Positions 8,973-17,148 of a DNA stretch of 60,928 nucleotides are shown here, piece after piece. The notes under the pieces are model-generated. The model was not told where the DNA came from, made no database searches, and saw only the letters and a program-made list of their open reading frames with translations. The stretch lies in the NCBI GenBank assembly GCA_017550745.1, contig JAFZOG010000140.1, forward strand, positions 1 through 60,928, in the 5' to 3' direction. Source of the stretch: Clostridia bacterium. Its GTDB lineage: Bacteria > Bacillota > Clostridia > Christensenellales > Aristaeellaceae. The position numbers and the translations under genes were made by a program. Within the stretch, counting starts at the first letter, position 1, and each line of letters starts with the position of its first letter.

Positions 8973-8990
8973 ATCGCAATCGTTTGCGAT
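8973..8990 (-). promoter_or_regulatory. LacI-type operator, perfect 18-bp inverted repeat
   Basis: ATCGCAA-N4-TTGCGAT: two perfect 7-bp arms around TCGT, with the A/T-rich and central CG character expected for LacI-family sites. It lies immediately downstream of the predicted -10 box of lacI, where a bound repressor would block initiation. No second copy was seen in front of the repeat-protein, permease or GH43 genes. Confidence 0.75.
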
Positions 8991-8993
8991 CAC

Positions 8994-9022
8994 ATAATAA
9001 CTTTATTTTATAAAAAAGTCAA
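8994..9022 (-). promoter_or_regulatory. Predicted sigma-A promoter of lacI
   Basis: On the minus strand TTGACT (9022-9017) and TATTAT (8999-8994) are separated by 17 bp. The -35 box overlaps the stop region of the neighbouring membrane-protein gene. The operator at 8973-8990 covers the expected start site. Confidence 0.65.
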
Positions 9023-9495
9023 TAGGAAAAATGAAAAAACGAAAACAATTGTACATGATCTGACATGTGAGTATAAAACAGCAGGACGGACAGCAGGAAG
9101 AAGAACAATGCAAGCGCCAGGGAAATTCGTTTGCGCAGCCGCCAGGCAATGGCCCGCGCCCCAAGCGTGAGGCTGAACCCGATATTGCCCAGCGTAAACA
9201 GATAATCTGCCGCGGGTGTAAGGCCGCCTTTCAGGAGCCTTAATCCTGCCGCGTTCCATCCCGCCAGGCAGAAAACGCAAAAAGAATACCCCAGGATCAG
9301 CCGGTGAAGTTTCATTCGCCGCTGCTTGGGGTATTGCTGTGCCCGTTTTTCTTTTCCGGCCAGCAGCAGCCCCAGCCCCATCCACAGGCTGAACGCCGCC
9401 GCCGCGCCGCCCGCGCGCGTGATGAACCCGGCCAGCGCCATGGCCGGCGCTGACCAGAGCATCCACTTTTGCGCGCGGGCGGCATTTTCCATCAT
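9019..9495 (-). CDS. Small membrane protein of unknown function
   Basis: A 158-residue protein with about four hydrophobic segments (roughly 12-28, 33-48, 66-84, 92-110 and 121-140) separated by short basic loops. No family was recognised. Its start overlaps the stop of the YhcN-like lipoprotein gene by 4 bp (ATGA), so the two are translationally coupled and the membrane protein may also be sporulation-related (inference). A shifted frame in the same place is rejected because it lacks this overlap and the hydrophobic pattern. Confidence 0.7.
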   Translation of the reverse strand: MMENAARAQKWMLWSAPAMALAGFITRAGGAAAAFSLWMGLGLLLAGKEKRAQQYPKQRRMKLHRLILGYSFCVFCLAGWNAAGLRLLKGGLTPAADYLFTLGNIGFSLTLGARAIAWRLRKRISLALALFFFLLSVLLFYTHMSDHVQLFSFFHFSY

Positions 9496-10055
9496 TCGGA
9501 GTACACCGTCAGCTGCTTGAGCATGTCCTCCGCCTTGGTGTTCACGTCATCCAGGGAGGACGCGCCTTTCAGCGTTTCCGCCAGCGTCTGGATGCCGGTG
9601 ACCAGCGCGGCATTGTCCGTCACGGCCACCTTCGTGATCGCCTTATCCACGGACTGCACCCGGGCCAGCACCATCTTTTTCAGCCTGTCGTCCGCGCCGC
9701 CCTGATACTGGGTGTTGAACTTTACGCCCACCAGCGCGGTGTCGCCCATGGGCACCGCCCAGGCTTCGTCCACTTCACTGAGCTTTACCACGGCTTCTTT
9801 CATGGCCTGCGCCGCCTTCTGCGCGCCTTCCACGGTATTCCCGAGGGGCTGCGCCGTGCTCTCCGGCATGGTTGTCGTTCCCGGATTCTGGATGGGGTTC
9901 TCGATGCTGCCGGTGGCGGCCGGCGTCAGCGGTGAAAGCATGTTGTTACCGGTTCCCGGCGTGGGGGACGGCAGGGTGTCGGCATTGCTGGCGCAGCCGG
10001 TGAGCAGCATCGCTCCCGCCATGGCCAGGAGCAAGAGTAAAATGATTTTTTTCAT
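9492..10055 (-). CDS. YhcN/YlaJ-family sporulation lipoprotein
   Basis: A 187-residue lipoprotein with signal peptide and lipobox (MLLTGCASN, Cys at about 21), a Pro/Thr-rich linker and a C-terminal domain typical of the YhcN/YlaJ group (VDEAWAVPMGDTALVGVKFN, then AKEDML-like helices). Relatives in Bacillus are spore inner-membrane or cortex-associated lipoproteins made in the forespore and linked to germination. This is the clearest sporulation marker in the window. Its ribosome binding site lies inside a 9-bp hairpin (10061-10097), hinting at translational control. Confidence 0.8.
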   Translation of the reverse strand: MKKIILLLLLAMAGAMLLTGCASNADTLPSPTPGTGNNMLSPLTPAATGSIENPIQNPGTTTMPESTAQPLGNTVEGAQKAAQAMKEAVVKLSEVDEAWAVPMGDTALVGVKFNTQYQGGADDRLKKMVLARVQSVDKAITKVAVTDNAALVTGIQTLAETLKGASSLDDVNTKAEDMLKQLTVYSE

Positions 10056-10060
10056 AGCAA

Positions 10061-10097
10061 ATCGCCTCCTCGCGGCTATTGTTCGCAGGGAGGCGAT
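10061..10097 (-). promoter_or_regulatory. Hairpin sequestering the ribosome binding site of the YhcN-like gene
   Basis: On the minus strand ATCGCCTCC (10097-10089) is perfectly complementary to GGAGGCGAT (10069-10061) with a 19-nt loop. The second arm is the Shine-Dalgarno sequence of the gene starting at 10055. When folded the site would be masked, so translation may depend on coupling, a factor or temperature. Confidence 0.6.
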
Positions 10098-10171
10098 GAA
10101 TTATCATAGGGAATTTTTTGTCGATTTACAAACGGAATACTGTTGGATGATTGGATACAACATTCATATTG

Positions 10172-10735
10172 TCAATAATCGAGACTGTAATACCAGAAAT
10201 AATCACAGATTTTTTCTGTGTAGTATACGTTGTCTCCACCGGGCGACACGCTTTTTTCCCGCCAGATAAAGCCGTTCCCTTCCGGCTCCAAGTACTGGAT
10301 CAATTCTTCTCCGGAGATGGACAAATATGCGGCCCAAGGCGGCATGATTCCGGCGACAGGCGCGGGGCCGTCCCAGGGGACATAATAGAATCCTCCATAC
10401 GAAGTGGATGGGCCAAATCCTAAACCGTAACAGTCAAAGAATATGCAGCCATCTTCCTTCAGAATGTCGGGCTTATCCTCAAAACCGTCGAATAACGCAA
10501 GCGTCTCAGAATAATCGTTATTCTGAATGCCCGTTATAATTGTATCCGCATGGTTCTGAACGATGGAAAAAATATACTCTTTATTTAGCCGAGGTTTTTG
10601 ATTATTCAGCCAAAGCTGTCTTTCCTTTACAACCTTGGCGATGGATATAGCTAACATAAGCGCTAAGGCAACGGTGATAACCGTATAGAAAATGACGATG
10701 AACGGAAACAGGAATCCTGATTTTTTTTCTTTCAT
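10172..10735 (-). CDS. Membrane-anchored hypothetical protein, AT-richer than its neighbours
   Basis: A 187-residue protein with one N-terminal membrane helix (FLFPFIVIFYTVITVALALM) and an extracytoplasmic domain rich in Gly, Tyr and Trp that ends in a YYTEKICDYFWYYSLDY motif. No family with known function was recognised. It starts 6 bp after the stop of the nucleoside kinase, so it is in that operon. Base composition is visibly lower in GC than flanking genes, which may mean recent acquisition or relaxed constraint. Confidence 0.7.
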   Translation of the reverse strand: MKEKKSGFLFPFIVIFYTVITVALALMLAISIAKVVKERQLWLNNQKPRLNKEYIFSIVQNHADTIITGIQNNDYSETLALFDGFEDKPDILKEDGCIFFDCYGLGFGPSTSYGGFYYVPWDGPAPVAGIMPPWAAYLSISGEELIQYLEPEGNGFIWREKSVSPGGDNVYYTEKICDYFWYYSLDY

Positions 10736-10741
10736 ATCTCC

Positions 10742-12388
10742 TCACTGATACAAGGTGCATCCGCCGATGAATTCCCTGAGAAGGGACAGCGGCGGAATGT
10801 CGCGCATAGCTTCTTCCGTGGCGGGGAGAATATAATGGAGGATTTTCAGCAGCCGCCGGGAGCTGAGGTAAACCGGGTTTTCCGGCGGGATTTCCTTTAG
10901 CAGTTCGTAAGCGTAGCGCTTGAGCACGGAAAGCTCGTAATGGAGCGCGGAATTGAACACAAAATCCGCCTGTTCCTGATAGGGGAAAATCCATTTTTCT
11001 TCGCCCCGGCGCACGCTGTTCCACATGTTCAGCGTTTCCTCCGGCAGCGTGTTGCGGAATTGATGGTCCCGCACGATGCGCCGCAGCAGCCGCGCGTCGG
11101 TGGTGCGGATGCGGTTGTGGTGATCCAGGTTCAGGCAGGCCAGCTCGCTGATGTACACCTTGCAGATCAGCTCCGGGTCGAAGCCTTCATGCAGGACGGG
11201 GTTCAGCCCGTGAATGCCCTCCATCACCAGGATCTGGTCGTTCAATAATCGCAGCTGATACATGGTTTCCGCGCGTTTGCTGGTTTTGAAATTGTAGCGG
11301 GGCATCATCACCTTTTCCCCGCGCAGCAGCCCGGCCACACAGTCCCTTAGCAAATTGACGTCCAGAGCGGTGAGGGCTTCCAGGTCCGGCTGGCCGTCCG
11401 CTTCCAGGGGCAGCGCATCCCGATCCAGATAAAAATCGTCCAGGGAAACCAGTACGGGCTTCAGGCCCAGCACCCGCAGATGGATGCACAGGCGATTGGA
11501 GAAGGTGGTTTTGCCGCTTGAAGAGGGCCCGGCCACGAACACCGCCTTTGCTTTTCTGCGGTAAATTCCCTGGGCGATTTCTCCGATGGACTGGTCGTGC
11601 AGCGCTTCGTTGATACGGATGAACTGGGGAAGCTCCCCGCAGACGATCATGTCGTTCAGATCGGCGGCGTTCATGCAGCCCAGGATATCGCACCAGCGGT
11701 TGGATTGGGCGAAGGTATCCAGGATTTTGGGGCGGTACACAAACGGCGCGGCCACGGACGGATGATCAGGAGAAGGCATTTGCAGCACGATGCCGCTGCC
11801 GTACAGCCTGAGGCGGAACGCCGTCACATAGCCGGTGGAGGGCAGCATGGTGCCATAAAAGTATTCCGCCATCCCGCCGCACAGATACACGGGAAAATAG
11901 TCGTAGGGCCGGTAAGCCAGCAGGCGTGTTTTATCCAGATGCCCTGTTTCCATAAAGTACGCGATGGCCCGCTCCCGGCTCCAGGTTTCCCGGATGAAAG
12001 GCATGTTTTCTTTTGTGATCTTTTCCATCTCGGCTTGGAGGGAATCCACGATCTCCTGTGTCGCTTCCCTGTCCAGCAGCCGCATGTAAACGCCGTAGCC
12101 GATGGAGTGCTCGATGCGCACGTCGCTTTCCGGAAGCACGCGGTTCAGCGCCAGCAGCAGGATGAACCGCAGGGAGCGCTCATACATCCTGCGGCCTTCC
12201 TCGTTCTGGAAAGTAATGGGGTGCAGTGAGCAGCCGCTGTCAATGACCGTGTTCAGCTCCAGCGCTTTTCCGCCGCAAAAGCACCCCAGCGCGGTCTTCT
12301 CGTATTCCGGAGCCATGGCCGCAATGATGCTTTGAACGGTCGTGGGAGCGGAAAAGGCGTGTTCCTTTCCCAGCATGGAAATGATCAT
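10742..12388 (-). CDS. Nucleoside (uridine) kinase with threonyl-tRNA-synthetase-like N-terminal region
   Basis: Phosphorylates a nucleoside, most likely uridine/cytidine, in pyrimidine salvage. The C-terminal part is a P-loop kinase of the uridine kinase/phosphoribulokinase group with Walker A GPSSSGKT at residues 287-294 and the following DDFYLDRD motif. The first ~60 residues resemble a TGS domain, and residues about 60-230 resemble the editing-like domain of threonyl-tRNA synthetase (HSIGYGVYM near 94-102). This architecture is standard for a Firmicutes nucleoside kinase of about 550 residues. AAAGGAG precedes the start, 32 bp after the exonuclease gene. Confidence 0.88.
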   Translation of the reverse strand: MIISMLGKEHAFSAPTTVQSIIAAMAPEYEKTALGCFCGGKALELNTVIDSGCSLHPITFQNEEGRRMYERSLRFILLLALNRVLPESDVRIEHSIGYGVYMRLLDREATQEIVDSLQAEMEKITKENMPFIRETWSRERAIAYFMETGHLDKTRLLAYRPYDYFPVYLCGGMAEYFYGTMLPSTGYVTAFRLRLYGSGIVLQMPSPDHPSVAAPFVYRPKILDTFAQSNRWCDILGCMNAADLNDMIVCGELPQFIRINEALHDQSIGEIAQGIYRRKAKAVFVAGPSSSGKTTFSNRLCIHLRVLGLKPVLVSLDDFYLDRDALPLEADGQPDLEALTALDVNLLRDCVAGLLRGEKVMMPRYNFKTSKRAETMYQLRLLNDQILVMEGIHGLNPVLHEGFDPELICKVYISELACLNLDHHNRIRTTDARLLRRIVRDHQFRNTLPEETLNMWNSVRRGEEKWIFPYQEQADFVFNSALHYELSVLKRYAYELLKEIPPENPVYLSSRRLLKILHYILPATEEAMRDIPPLSLLREFIGGCTLYQ

Positions 12389-12420
12389 GGGGACCTGCTC
12401 CTTTCAAAAGGGGAAAATGG

Positions 12421-13371
12421 TCACTCCGCGGCGGCCGCCGCTTCCTGGACGGCCATTTTCTGCGCCCATTGCAGATGCTTGGTATGCACGTAGGCGGCGC
12501 TTTGTTCGTCGGAGAGGGAAGAGGACCGGGTCATGATGCGCTTGCCCTCATCGTTTTTTCCGAATGCCAGCTTGACGAACGCCAGGCCGTGCTGGGGACA
12601 GTCGGCCAGCGCCATATACTGGTCGTTGCGCTGCAGTACATAGCCCTCCGGCACCTCCATGCGCTTGCCGCAGACGGGGCAGGGAGGCTTCATGGCAGCG
12701 GTGCTCTTCATGGCGTCCTTGATGGAGCGAACGCGAAGGATGGCGGTGCTTTCCTTTTTCGCGCGGTCCAGATGCTGGAGCTTCCGGGGCGTCAGCGGAT
12801 ATTCCAGCACCTTGTTGGGGTCGGGCATTTTGGAAAAGACCAGCGCGGTGTAATACGCGTCGTTCACCGCGTTATGGAAGGGCATGGCGTCCTCGTCCGG
12901 CACGATTTCCAGCTGTTCCATCGCGGCTTTCAGGCCCTTGCGCTCTTTCACGTTGCCGGTCACTTCGCCAAACAGGCTTTGGGCGTCATAGAACTTGGGA
13001 AGCTGGGTGACGCACTTGAAAAAGGCCATGTTCTGGTACAGCACGGAAATGTCGTCGCATCCCCAGGTCAAAAGCACGTAATCTTCCCCGCACCACTGGG
13101 CGAAAGCGGCCATGGCCTCGTTAAAATCCGGCGCGTCCGCCAGGTCGTCCTGGGTGATGTGGGTAATGCGGGAAATGCGGGGGTGCAGCCGCACGTAATG
13201 CTGGGGCTGGATCAGCTGGGAAAAGGAATCCACCACCTGGAAGCTTTCATTCACCTTCACAGCGCCGATTTGGATCATTTCAAACAGCAGCTTGGCGCCT
13301 ACGCTTTTAAATGCGGGAGAGTGATAGGAGATGGGCTGGTTCCATTCCAGATCCAGGATGATATACTGCAT
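12421..13371 (-). CDS. DEDDh-type 3'-5' exonuclease family protein
   Basis: A 316-residue predicted exonuclease. DEDD motifs are visible: YIILDLEWNQ at the N-terminus (metal-binding Asp and Glu) and FHNAVNDAYYTALVF (His/Asp of the third motif). The first ~190 residues are the nuclease domain; the C-terminal third carries CPVCGKRM and a later Cys, a possible zinc-binding tail. The ATG at 13371 is chosen over an upstream one at 13401 because AAAGGAG sits just before it and because the family normally starts with this Asp-Leu-Glu strand. The natural substrate (DNA or RNA) is not known. Confidence 0.82.
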   Translation of the reverse strand: MQYIILDLEWNQPISYHSPAFKSVGAKLLFEMIQIGAVKVNESFQVVDSFSQLIQPQHYVRLHPRISRITHITQDDLADAPDFNEAMAAFAQWCGEDYVLLTWGCDDISVLYQNMAFFKCVTQLPKFYDAQSLFGEVTGNVKERKGLKAAMEQLEIVPDEDAMPFHNAVNDAYYTALVFSKMPDPNKVLEYPLTPRKLQHLDRAKKESTAILRVRSIKDAMKSTAAMKPPCPVCGKRMEVPEGYVLQRNDQYMALADCPQHGLAFVKLAFGKNDEGKRIMTRSSSLSDEQSAAYVHTKHLQWAQKMAVQEAAAAAE

Positions 13372-13401
13372 GGGGATGATCTCCTTTGGTAAGCAGCGCA
13401 A

Positions 13402-13749
13402 TCAGGGATTGAGCTTGTATTTTTCAAACGCTTTTTCCGCATCCAGGTGAAAGTCGCGGAAGAGCAGGAACAGCATCGCGGCGATAGAGGCCCCGTAAGC
13501 CCACCAGCCCAGCCACAGGCACAGCGCGGCGCCGATGAACATCACGGCGGTAAGGATGCGGAAGAGTTTAAAGTAATCCCGGACGATGCGGGCGCGGTCG
13601 TATTTCGCCTGCTGCGCCTCCGTAAAGAAATTGAACCCGCTGATCAGCTTACAGGCTTTTTCTTTTTTGACCGCAAAAATGACGGCGAAGATCAGGAAAA
13701 TCGCGCCCATCAATGCCAGGTTGAGGCTCAGCGCAAGATTCATGCTCAT
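13402..13749 (-). CDS. DUF3784-type small membrane protein
   Basis: A 115-residue protein with an N-terminal hydrophobic helix, a central KKEKACKLISGFN segment typical of DUF3784, and two further membrane helices (about 60-95). The function of the family is unknown. It overlaps the upstream flavoprotein gene by 4 bp and is followed closely by the exonuclease gene. Confidence 0.78.
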   Translation of the reverse strand: MSMNLALSLNLALMGAIFLIFAVIFAVKKEKACKLISGFNFFTEAQQAKYDRARIVRDYFKLFRILTAVMFIGAALCLWLGWWAYGASIAAMLFLLFRDFHLDAEKAFEKYKLNP

Positions 13750-14996
13750 GGGGCGTCCCCTTTCAGCGCTTCGGCGGCGCTTTTGCCCGCCAGCGCGCCG
13801 GTAGACCAGGCAATTTGCAGGTTATAGCCGCCTGTATGGGCATCCACGTCGATGGTTTCGCCTGCGAAGTACAGCCCGGAAATCCGTTTGCTTTCCATCG
13901 TTTTGGGGTTGATTTCCTTTACGTCAACGCCGCCGCGGGTGATGATGGCCTCGTCCATGGGCCGGGTGCCGATGACGGTCAGCGGCAGGGCCTGAAGGGT
14001 TTCGGCCAATGCCGCGCGGGCTTTCACTGTCACCTGATTGCAGGGCGTCTTTCCGTCCAGCCCGCACAGCGCGGGAAAAAGTGCGGCGAACCGCATGGGC
14101 AGCAGGGTTTGCAGAACCGTGGAAAGCTGCTTCTTTCCCGCGGAGGACAGCTCCCGGGTCAACCGCTGTTCCAACTGCTCCCGGGTGAGGCCGGGCTTGA
14201 GATTCAGCGTGACTTCCGCCTTTCCGTCCTGTGGAAGGTGGCTGGACAGCTCAATGGCCAGCGGACCGGAAATGCCAAAATGCGTGAACAGCAATTCACC
14301 CAGTTCGGAATATAGTATTTTATCACAACTGTACCCTGTAAGGCAAATATTTTTTAGCGTCAGGCCCTGCAGCCCAGCGGGCCAGGCATCCTTCGTCTTG
14401 AGGCCCACCAGGGAGGGAAAAGCGGGGGAAACGTTCATCCCCAATTCCCGCGCCCATTTCATGCCGTCGCCGGTGGAGCCGGTGGAAGGATAGCTGAGCC
14501 CCCCGGGGCAGACGATGACGGCGGATGCGGGAAGGGTGCGTCCGTTGGAAAGCGCCACGCCGGTGACCCGGTTTTCCAGGGTGACGATCCGCTTCACTTC
14601 GCAATGCAGCCGGATGTCCGCGCCTGCCTGCCGCAGGCCCTTTTCCAAAGCTTTGGTTATGTCGCTGGCGTGGTCGGATACGGGGAAAGCCCTCCGGCCC
14701 CGCTCGATTTTTGTTTCGCAGCCAAGGCCATGGAGCAGGGAAAGCATATCAGAGGGGCCGAAAAAGCGCAGGGCGCTGTACAGAAACCGGGGATTTCGGG
14801 GCACCTCCCGCAAAAATTCCTCCACGTCCCCGCAGGCGTTGGTCACGTTGCAGCGGCCTTTCCCGGTGATATATACTTTCTTCCCCAGTTTTTCATTCTT
14901 TTCCAGCAGCGTCACCTTCGCGCCGCTCCGCGCGGCAAACAGCGCGGCCAGCATCCCTGCCGCGCCTCCGCCCACTACGATGATCACAGGTATCAT
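13746..14996 (-). CDS. HI0933/YhiN-family NAD(P)/FAD-dependent oxidoreductase
   Basis: A 416-residue flavoprotein. The FAD-binding Rossmann motif VVGGGAAGMLAALFAARSGA is near the start, followed by EKNEKLGKKVYITGKGRCN, the family hallmark, and a C-terminal FAD motif GLYFAGETIDVDAHTGGYNL. These proteins are widely conserved but their reaction is not well defined. The ATG at 14996 puts the Rossmann strand at the usual position; a TTG 24 bp upstream is the alternative. A GGGAG site lies a little far upstream. Confidence 0.9.
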   Translation of the reverse strand: MIPVIIVVGGGAAGMLAALFAARSGAKVTLLEKNEKLGKKVYITGKGRCNVTNACGDVEEFLREVPRNPRFLYSALRFFGPSDMLSLLHGLGCETKIERGRRAFPVSDHASDITKALEKGLRQAGADIRLHCEVKRIVTLENRVTGVALSNGRTLPASAVIVCPGGLSYPSTGSTGDGMKWARELGMNVSPAFPSLVGLKTKDAWPAGLQGLTLKNICLTGYSCDKILYSELGELLFTHFGISGPLAIELSSHLPQDGKAEVTLNLKPGLTREQLEQRLTRELSSAGKKQLSTVLQTLLPMRFAALFPALCGLDGKTPCNQVTVKARAALAETLQALPLTVIGTRPMDEAIITRGGVDVKEINPKTMESKRISGLYFAGETIDVDAHTGGYNLQIAWSTGALAGKSAAEALKGDAP

Positions 14997-15074
14997 GGAT
15001 TGTTTTGTCTCCCGAAACAAGCAAATGCATGGGTTGCAGAGCGCAGGCGCTTCTCGCCTTTACGCTTTTTTATC

Positions 15075-15842
15075 TTATGCCTCAAACCCGTCCAGCAGGC
15101 TGCCGCATTCCCGGTTATAATCCGAAAAGTCTCCCAGGAAGGTGCAGGTGATATAGCCCCGGCGGAGCCAATAATAATCGCTGCCTTCCTCAGGCTGTTC
15201 CATGGGCACCTCGGATGTGTCGCTGGCGGTGAGCCAGAAATAGGTCTGCCCCAGGGGGCTGACCCGCTTTTCGTAACCGTCCACATAATACGCCCTGCTG
15301 ATGGGACAGAGCCTCAGTCCCTTGAGCTCCTCCGGGGGGATGACGGGAGCGTTCAAGTTGATGAGGGCGAAGCGGGGCATCTTGATCTCCTGAAAACGTT
15401 CAGCCATCCGCACGGCCAGGTCAGCCAGGTTCGCCCGCATGCTGTCGTTTGCTCCCCGCATGATGGATACAGCCATGGACGGGATATAGCACATGGCGGC
15501 TTCCCGCGCGGCGGCCACCGTGCCGCTGTAATAAACGGCGCTGCCGGCGTTCTCGCCGTTATTGATGCCGGAAAGGCAGTAATCGAAGGGCTCATCCACG
15601 ATGAACGGCGCGATGCGGGCGCAGTCCGTGGGCGTGCCTTCCACGGAATAGGCCCTGGCGCCTTCCCAGGGGATTTCGTGCACCAGCAGCGGCGCGGTCA
15701 GGGTGATATGCTGGCTGTTGGCGCTGCATTGGCTGCTGGGACCGGCCACGGTCACTTTGTGCCCGCGCCGGACAGCGGCGTCGGCCAGGGCTTTGATGCC
15801 AACGGAATGGATGCCGTCGTCATTGGTAACTAAAATATGCAA
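15075..15842 (-). CDS. surE: 5'/3'-nucleotidase SurE
   Basis: Metal-dependent nucleoside monophosphate phosphatase (also polyphosphatase in some species). The family signature LVTNDDGIHSVG is at the N-terminus, with further SurE motifs (GPSSQCSANSQHIT, SGINNGENAG, YSGTVAAAREA). The true start is a TTG at 15842 (reading Leu/Met-His-Ile-Leu-Val), because GGAGGATG lies just upstream and the resulting 255 residues match family length; the longer upstream reading adds an unrelated tail. It is the first gene of a likely eight-gene minus-strand operon down to 9019. Confidence 0.95.
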   Translation of the reverse strand: MHILVTNDDGIHSVGIKALADAAVRRGHKVTVAGPSSQCSANSQHITLTAPLLVHEIPWEGARAYSVEGTPTDCARIAPFIVDEPFDYCLSGINNGENAGSAVYYSGTVAAAREAAMCYIPSMAVSIMRGANDSMRANLADLAVRMAERFQEIKMPRFALINLNAPVIPPEELKGLRLCPISRAYYVDGYEKRVSPLGQTYFWLTASDTSEVPMEQPEEGSDYYWLRRGYITCTFLGDFSDYNRECGSLLDGFEA

Positions 15843-15888
15843 AGGAACATCCTCCTTTTTCAGTGTGGAGTGATAATGCCCGTCCATT

Positions 15889-15917
15889 ATTATACTGGAA
15901 ATATTCCGTTGGCGCAA
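15889..15917 (-). promoter_or_regulatory. Predicted sigma-A promoter of the surE operon
   Basis: Minus strand TTGCGC (15917-15912), 17-bp spacer, TATAAT (15894-15889), about 50 bp upstream of the TTG start of surE. Confidence 0.65.
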
Positions 15918-15955
15918 GCATAGGATTCTAAGAAAAGGAAGGGGGCGGATGCGCG

Positions 15956-16522
15956 ATGTTCGGGTATGAGATCCTGCGGGGCAGGCAGGGAGCGGCGGGG
16001 CATTTCCGGGAGTCGGAGGGGAAAACAGCCATTCACGCGCAGGGCCTGAAGCCGGGGGAAACCTGCGTTATCTATGCGCTGAAGGAAAACCGCGCGGAAA
16101 AACGCGGCGAAGCAATGACGGACGGAAACGGCCGGGCTGTTTGGACGGGGATATGCGGGCAGCCGTTTTTTGTGGCGGCGCACGGAAAGGTGCTTCTCTG
16201 GCAGGGCGGGGAAGAGGATTACCTCCGTGCCGGGGAATGCCTGAAAAAAGGGCTGGAAGCGGAACAAAAAAAGAAGCCCCCGGCATCCGCCACGGAGACA
16301 GCGCAAAGCATTCTGGAGAAGGATCTGCTGGAAATCCAGACCGTCCCATTGCCGGATGAAACGGATGCGGCGGAGAAAGCGCCGAAAGAAAGCGCGGAAA
16401 CAGCAAAGCGGCAGGAAGAACAGTCAATGAATGAAAACGCCCATAAAACCGAAACCCACTATACCCTCCGTTCCCCCAGCGGCGGAGAACCGGTGGATAC
16501 CCTGCCGGATGCAACAGCATGA
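15956..16522 (+). CDS. Hypothetical protein with low-complexity charged C-terminus
   Basis: A 188-residue protein on the plus strand, divergent from surE. The first ~100 residues look compactly folded (GYEILRGRQGAAG, LKPGETCVIYALKENRAEKR, DGNGRAVWTG) and the rest is Lys/Glu/Ala-rich and probably disordered. No signal peptide, membrane segment or known motif is visible. A GGAAGGGGG ribosome binding site lies upstream. I do not recognise a family; coding is supported by codon use like the neighbours and a clean intergenic position. Confidence 0.6.
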   Translation: MFGYEILRGRQGAAGHFRESEGKTAIHAQGLKPGETCVIYALKENRAEKRGEAMTDGNGRAVWTGICGQPFFVAAHGKVLLWQGGEEDYLRAGECLKKGLEAEQKKKPPASATETAQSILEKDLLEIQTVPLPDETDAAEKAPKESAETAKRQEEQSMNENAHKTETHYTLRSPSGGEPVDTLPDATA

Positions 16523-16548
16523 AAAACCGCCGCGCAAAAGAGCGGCGG
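16522..16548 (-). terminator. Rho-independent terminator
   Basis: Seven-bp perfect stem CCGCCGC/GCGGCGG with an 8-nt loop, followed on the minus strand by TTTTT. It terminates the gene ending at 16567 and overlaps the stop codon of the convergent plus-strand gene. Confidence 0.75.
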
Positions 16549-16566
16549 AAAAGAAACATTTTGTTG

Positions 16567-17070
16567 TTACAGCGCTTCCAAATACTCCATGCCGATCGGC
16601 AGCATGGGGCGTCCCTCCGGTACGGAAGCGCGTTCCATGCGCTGCTCCCGCAGCGCGTGGAGGCGATCCGTGCGTTCCTGCACCCGCATGCCCAGCAGCG
16701 TTTTGCTCTTGTAACGGGACAGCAGGGCGCGCGTGGCGACGGAGGCGGGAATCGCGGCGATGGGCCCGCCCGCCAGCCCGGCCAGCGCGCCGACGCCCAT
16801 GGCAGCCCCGGTACGCACCATGCGCTGCACCGCGTCGCCGAACCCGGCCTTGCCGGTCTTTTTCCCCAGGATCACCTTCATCTGTTCTGTCACTGCAATA
16901 ATGGCAAAAGGCGCGGCGACGGTCAAAGAGTCGATGAGCCCGCTTTCCTCCAGCAGGCCGAAATCCACCGCCACGTTATCGGCATAGGAAAGCCCCGCGG
17001 CAACGGAATCCATCAGCGTGTCTTTTTTTCTCTTGGTATATTTTTCCACCAATTCATGATAAGCAGGCAA
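16567..17070 (-). CDS. Hypothetical protein with glycine/alanine-rich hydrophobic segment
   Basis: A 167-residue protein. An N-terminal helical part (PAYHELVEKYTKRKKD) is followed by a long Ala/Gly-rich hydrophobic stretch (GAAMGVGALAGLAGGPIAAI, about residues 90-110) that could insert into or associate with the membrane, then a basic tail ending in LPIGMEYLEAL. The TTG at 17070 is preferred because AAAGGAGG precedes it at 7 bp; upstream codons overlap that site. No function could be assigned. Confidence 0.65.
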   Translation of the reverse strand: MPAYHELVEKYTKRKKDTLMDSVAAGLSYADNVAVDFGLLEESGLIDSLTVAAPFAIIAVTEQMKVILGKKTGKAGFGDAVQRMVRTGAAMGVGALAGLAGGPIAAIPASVATRALLSRYKSKTLLGMRVQERTDRLHALREQRMERASVPEGRPMLPIGMEYLEAL

Positions 17071-17119
17071 AGCGGGCACCTCCTTTGTTTGTCGGCAATC
17101 ATGCCTTTGCTGCAGCCTC

Positions 17120-17148
17120 ATTATATCACAGATTTGCCATTTTGCAAA
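17120..17148 (-). promoter_or_regulatory. Predicted sigma-A promoter for the hypothetical gene at 17070
   Basis: Minus strand TTTGCA (17148-17143), 17-bp spacer, TATAAT (17125-17120). Confidence 0.6.
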
